Below, in pieces: positions 63,643-64,000 of a DNA stretch of 64,000 bases (its first letter is position 1; each line of letters opens with the position of its first letter). The notes under the pieces are model-generated. The model saw only the letters and a list, made by a program, of their open reading frames with translations, had not been told where the DNA came from and did not search any database. The position numbers and the translations under genes were made by a program. Origin of the DNA: Caproiciproducens galactitolivorans (lineage in GTDB: Bacteria; Bacillota; Clostridia; Oscillospirales; Acutalibacteraceae). Location: assembly GCF_026672255.1 (NCBI RefSeq), contig NZ_JAPOHA010000002.1, forward strand, positions 1 to 64,000, in the 5' to 3' direction.

Positions 63643-64000
63643 TTGAAATATAAGACAAAGAAAATTGTTACGGCAGCGATTTCTTTTGTTTGTACCGCTG
63701 CGGTTACGGTGAGCCTTGTACCCACGATTGCGGTGACGGCTGCGGTAACGGCAAAGACAACCGATTTTTTAAACCTTCGTGAAGGTGCGGGTTCGGATAA
63801 AAAAGTAATTTTAACCCTCGGCAAAGACGTTTCGGTTACAATACTGGATAATTCCAACGCAGCGTGGGCGAAGGTGCAAACCGTAAGCGGCAAGCAGGGG
63901 TATTGCAGCAAGCAATATTTAAGCGTGTCGGGTTCCGGGGCGATTGAAACCCCTTCTTTTTCAGGAACGGCTTCTACCGCGGTTACAACAGACCGCGTAA
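63643..64000 (+). CDS. Secreted bacterial SH3-domain protein, 5' part
   Basis: TTG 63643, GGAGTGG 6 nt upstream; 119 codons visible before the window ends. A basic N-terminus and signal peptide (IVTAAISFVCTAAVTVSL) are followed by an SH3b domain (FLNLREGAGSDKKVILTLGKDVSVTI, with WAKVQTVSGKQGYCSKQYL). A Ser/Thr-rich linker begins. Usually such proteins end in an NlpC/P60 or amidase domain that would lie beyond the edge. Confidence 0.85.
   Translation, partial: MKYKTKKIVTAAISFVCTAAVTVSLVPTIAVTAAVTAKTTDFLNLREGAGSDKKVILTLGKDVSVTILDNSNAAWAKVQTVSGKQGYCSKQYLSVSGSGAIETPSFSGTASTAVTTDRV

Overview
The window looks like chromosomal DNA of an anaerobic, motile, amino-acid-fermenting low-to-mid GC Gram-positive of the class Clostridia, probably Oscillospirales/Ruminococcaceae-like. 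This is inferred from gene content and Shine-Dalgarno-rich starts; there is no rRNA to confirm it. Supporting content: agmatine deiminase pathway, 4-hydroxyphenylacetate decarboxylase, F-type ATP synthase, chemoreceptors, zinc-type S18, an LXG-like type VII effector and Gram-positive style ABC systems. No CRISPR array, insertion sequence, integrase or rRNA gene was seen.

Layout. 1-800: 5' part of an LXG-like polymorphic toxin and a broken small gene. 1.0-3.0 kb: cysteine hydrolase and a chemoreceptor with almost no sensor domain. 3.3-13.3 kb: polyamine/arginine island with spermidine synthase (speE), a RocB-type M20 hydrolase, a LuxR regulator, and the operon ptcA-aguD-aguA-second antiporter-arcC, which converts agmatine to putrescine, ammonia, CO2 and ATP. 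13.4-19.7 kb: dCache chemoreceptor and a three-gene signalling set (PocR-LuxR regulator, hybrid-free histidine kinase, receiver-HD protein). 20.0-25.3 kb: MFS transporter plus hpdBCA (4-hydroxyphenylacetate decarboxylase, p-cresol formation); the catalytic residue numbers match the characterised enzyme exactly. 25.4-31.6 kb: complete ATP synthase operon in which the delta and alpha subunits are one fused gene.

31.7-43.2 kb: housekeeping and small conserved genes: NYN/LOTUS protein, bactofilin, rpsF-ssb-rpsR, galU, RING/zinc-ribbon membrane protein, prfB (no programmed frameshift), secreted beta-propeller protein, ComFB, amidase, tandem HD-GYP protein, and several proteins under 60 residues. 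43.4-47.4 kb: three-gene MacB-like export system with a CARDB-type surface protein. 47.4-48.2 kb: tRNA-Asp, tRNA-Thr and tRNA-Leu with near-perfect promoters and terminators, separated by a structured non-coding stretch. 48.5-54.2 kb: C_GCAxxG_C_C protein, an ABC-2 type pair, a chromate transporter split in two genes, and a DHA2 drug exporter. 54.5-55.1 kb: two small hypothetical genes. 55.2-63.2 kb: kdpFABCDE potassium uptake operon on the minus strand. The right edge has a small unknown protein and the start of a secreted SH3-domain protein.

How it works together: agmatine (ATP from carbamate kinase) and tyrosine-derived 4-hydroxyphenylacetate decarboxylation (consumes a proton) sit directly upstream of the ATP synthase, so the first half of the window reads as an energy and acid-handling region flanked by sensory genes. 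The functional link is inference; the adjacency is seen.
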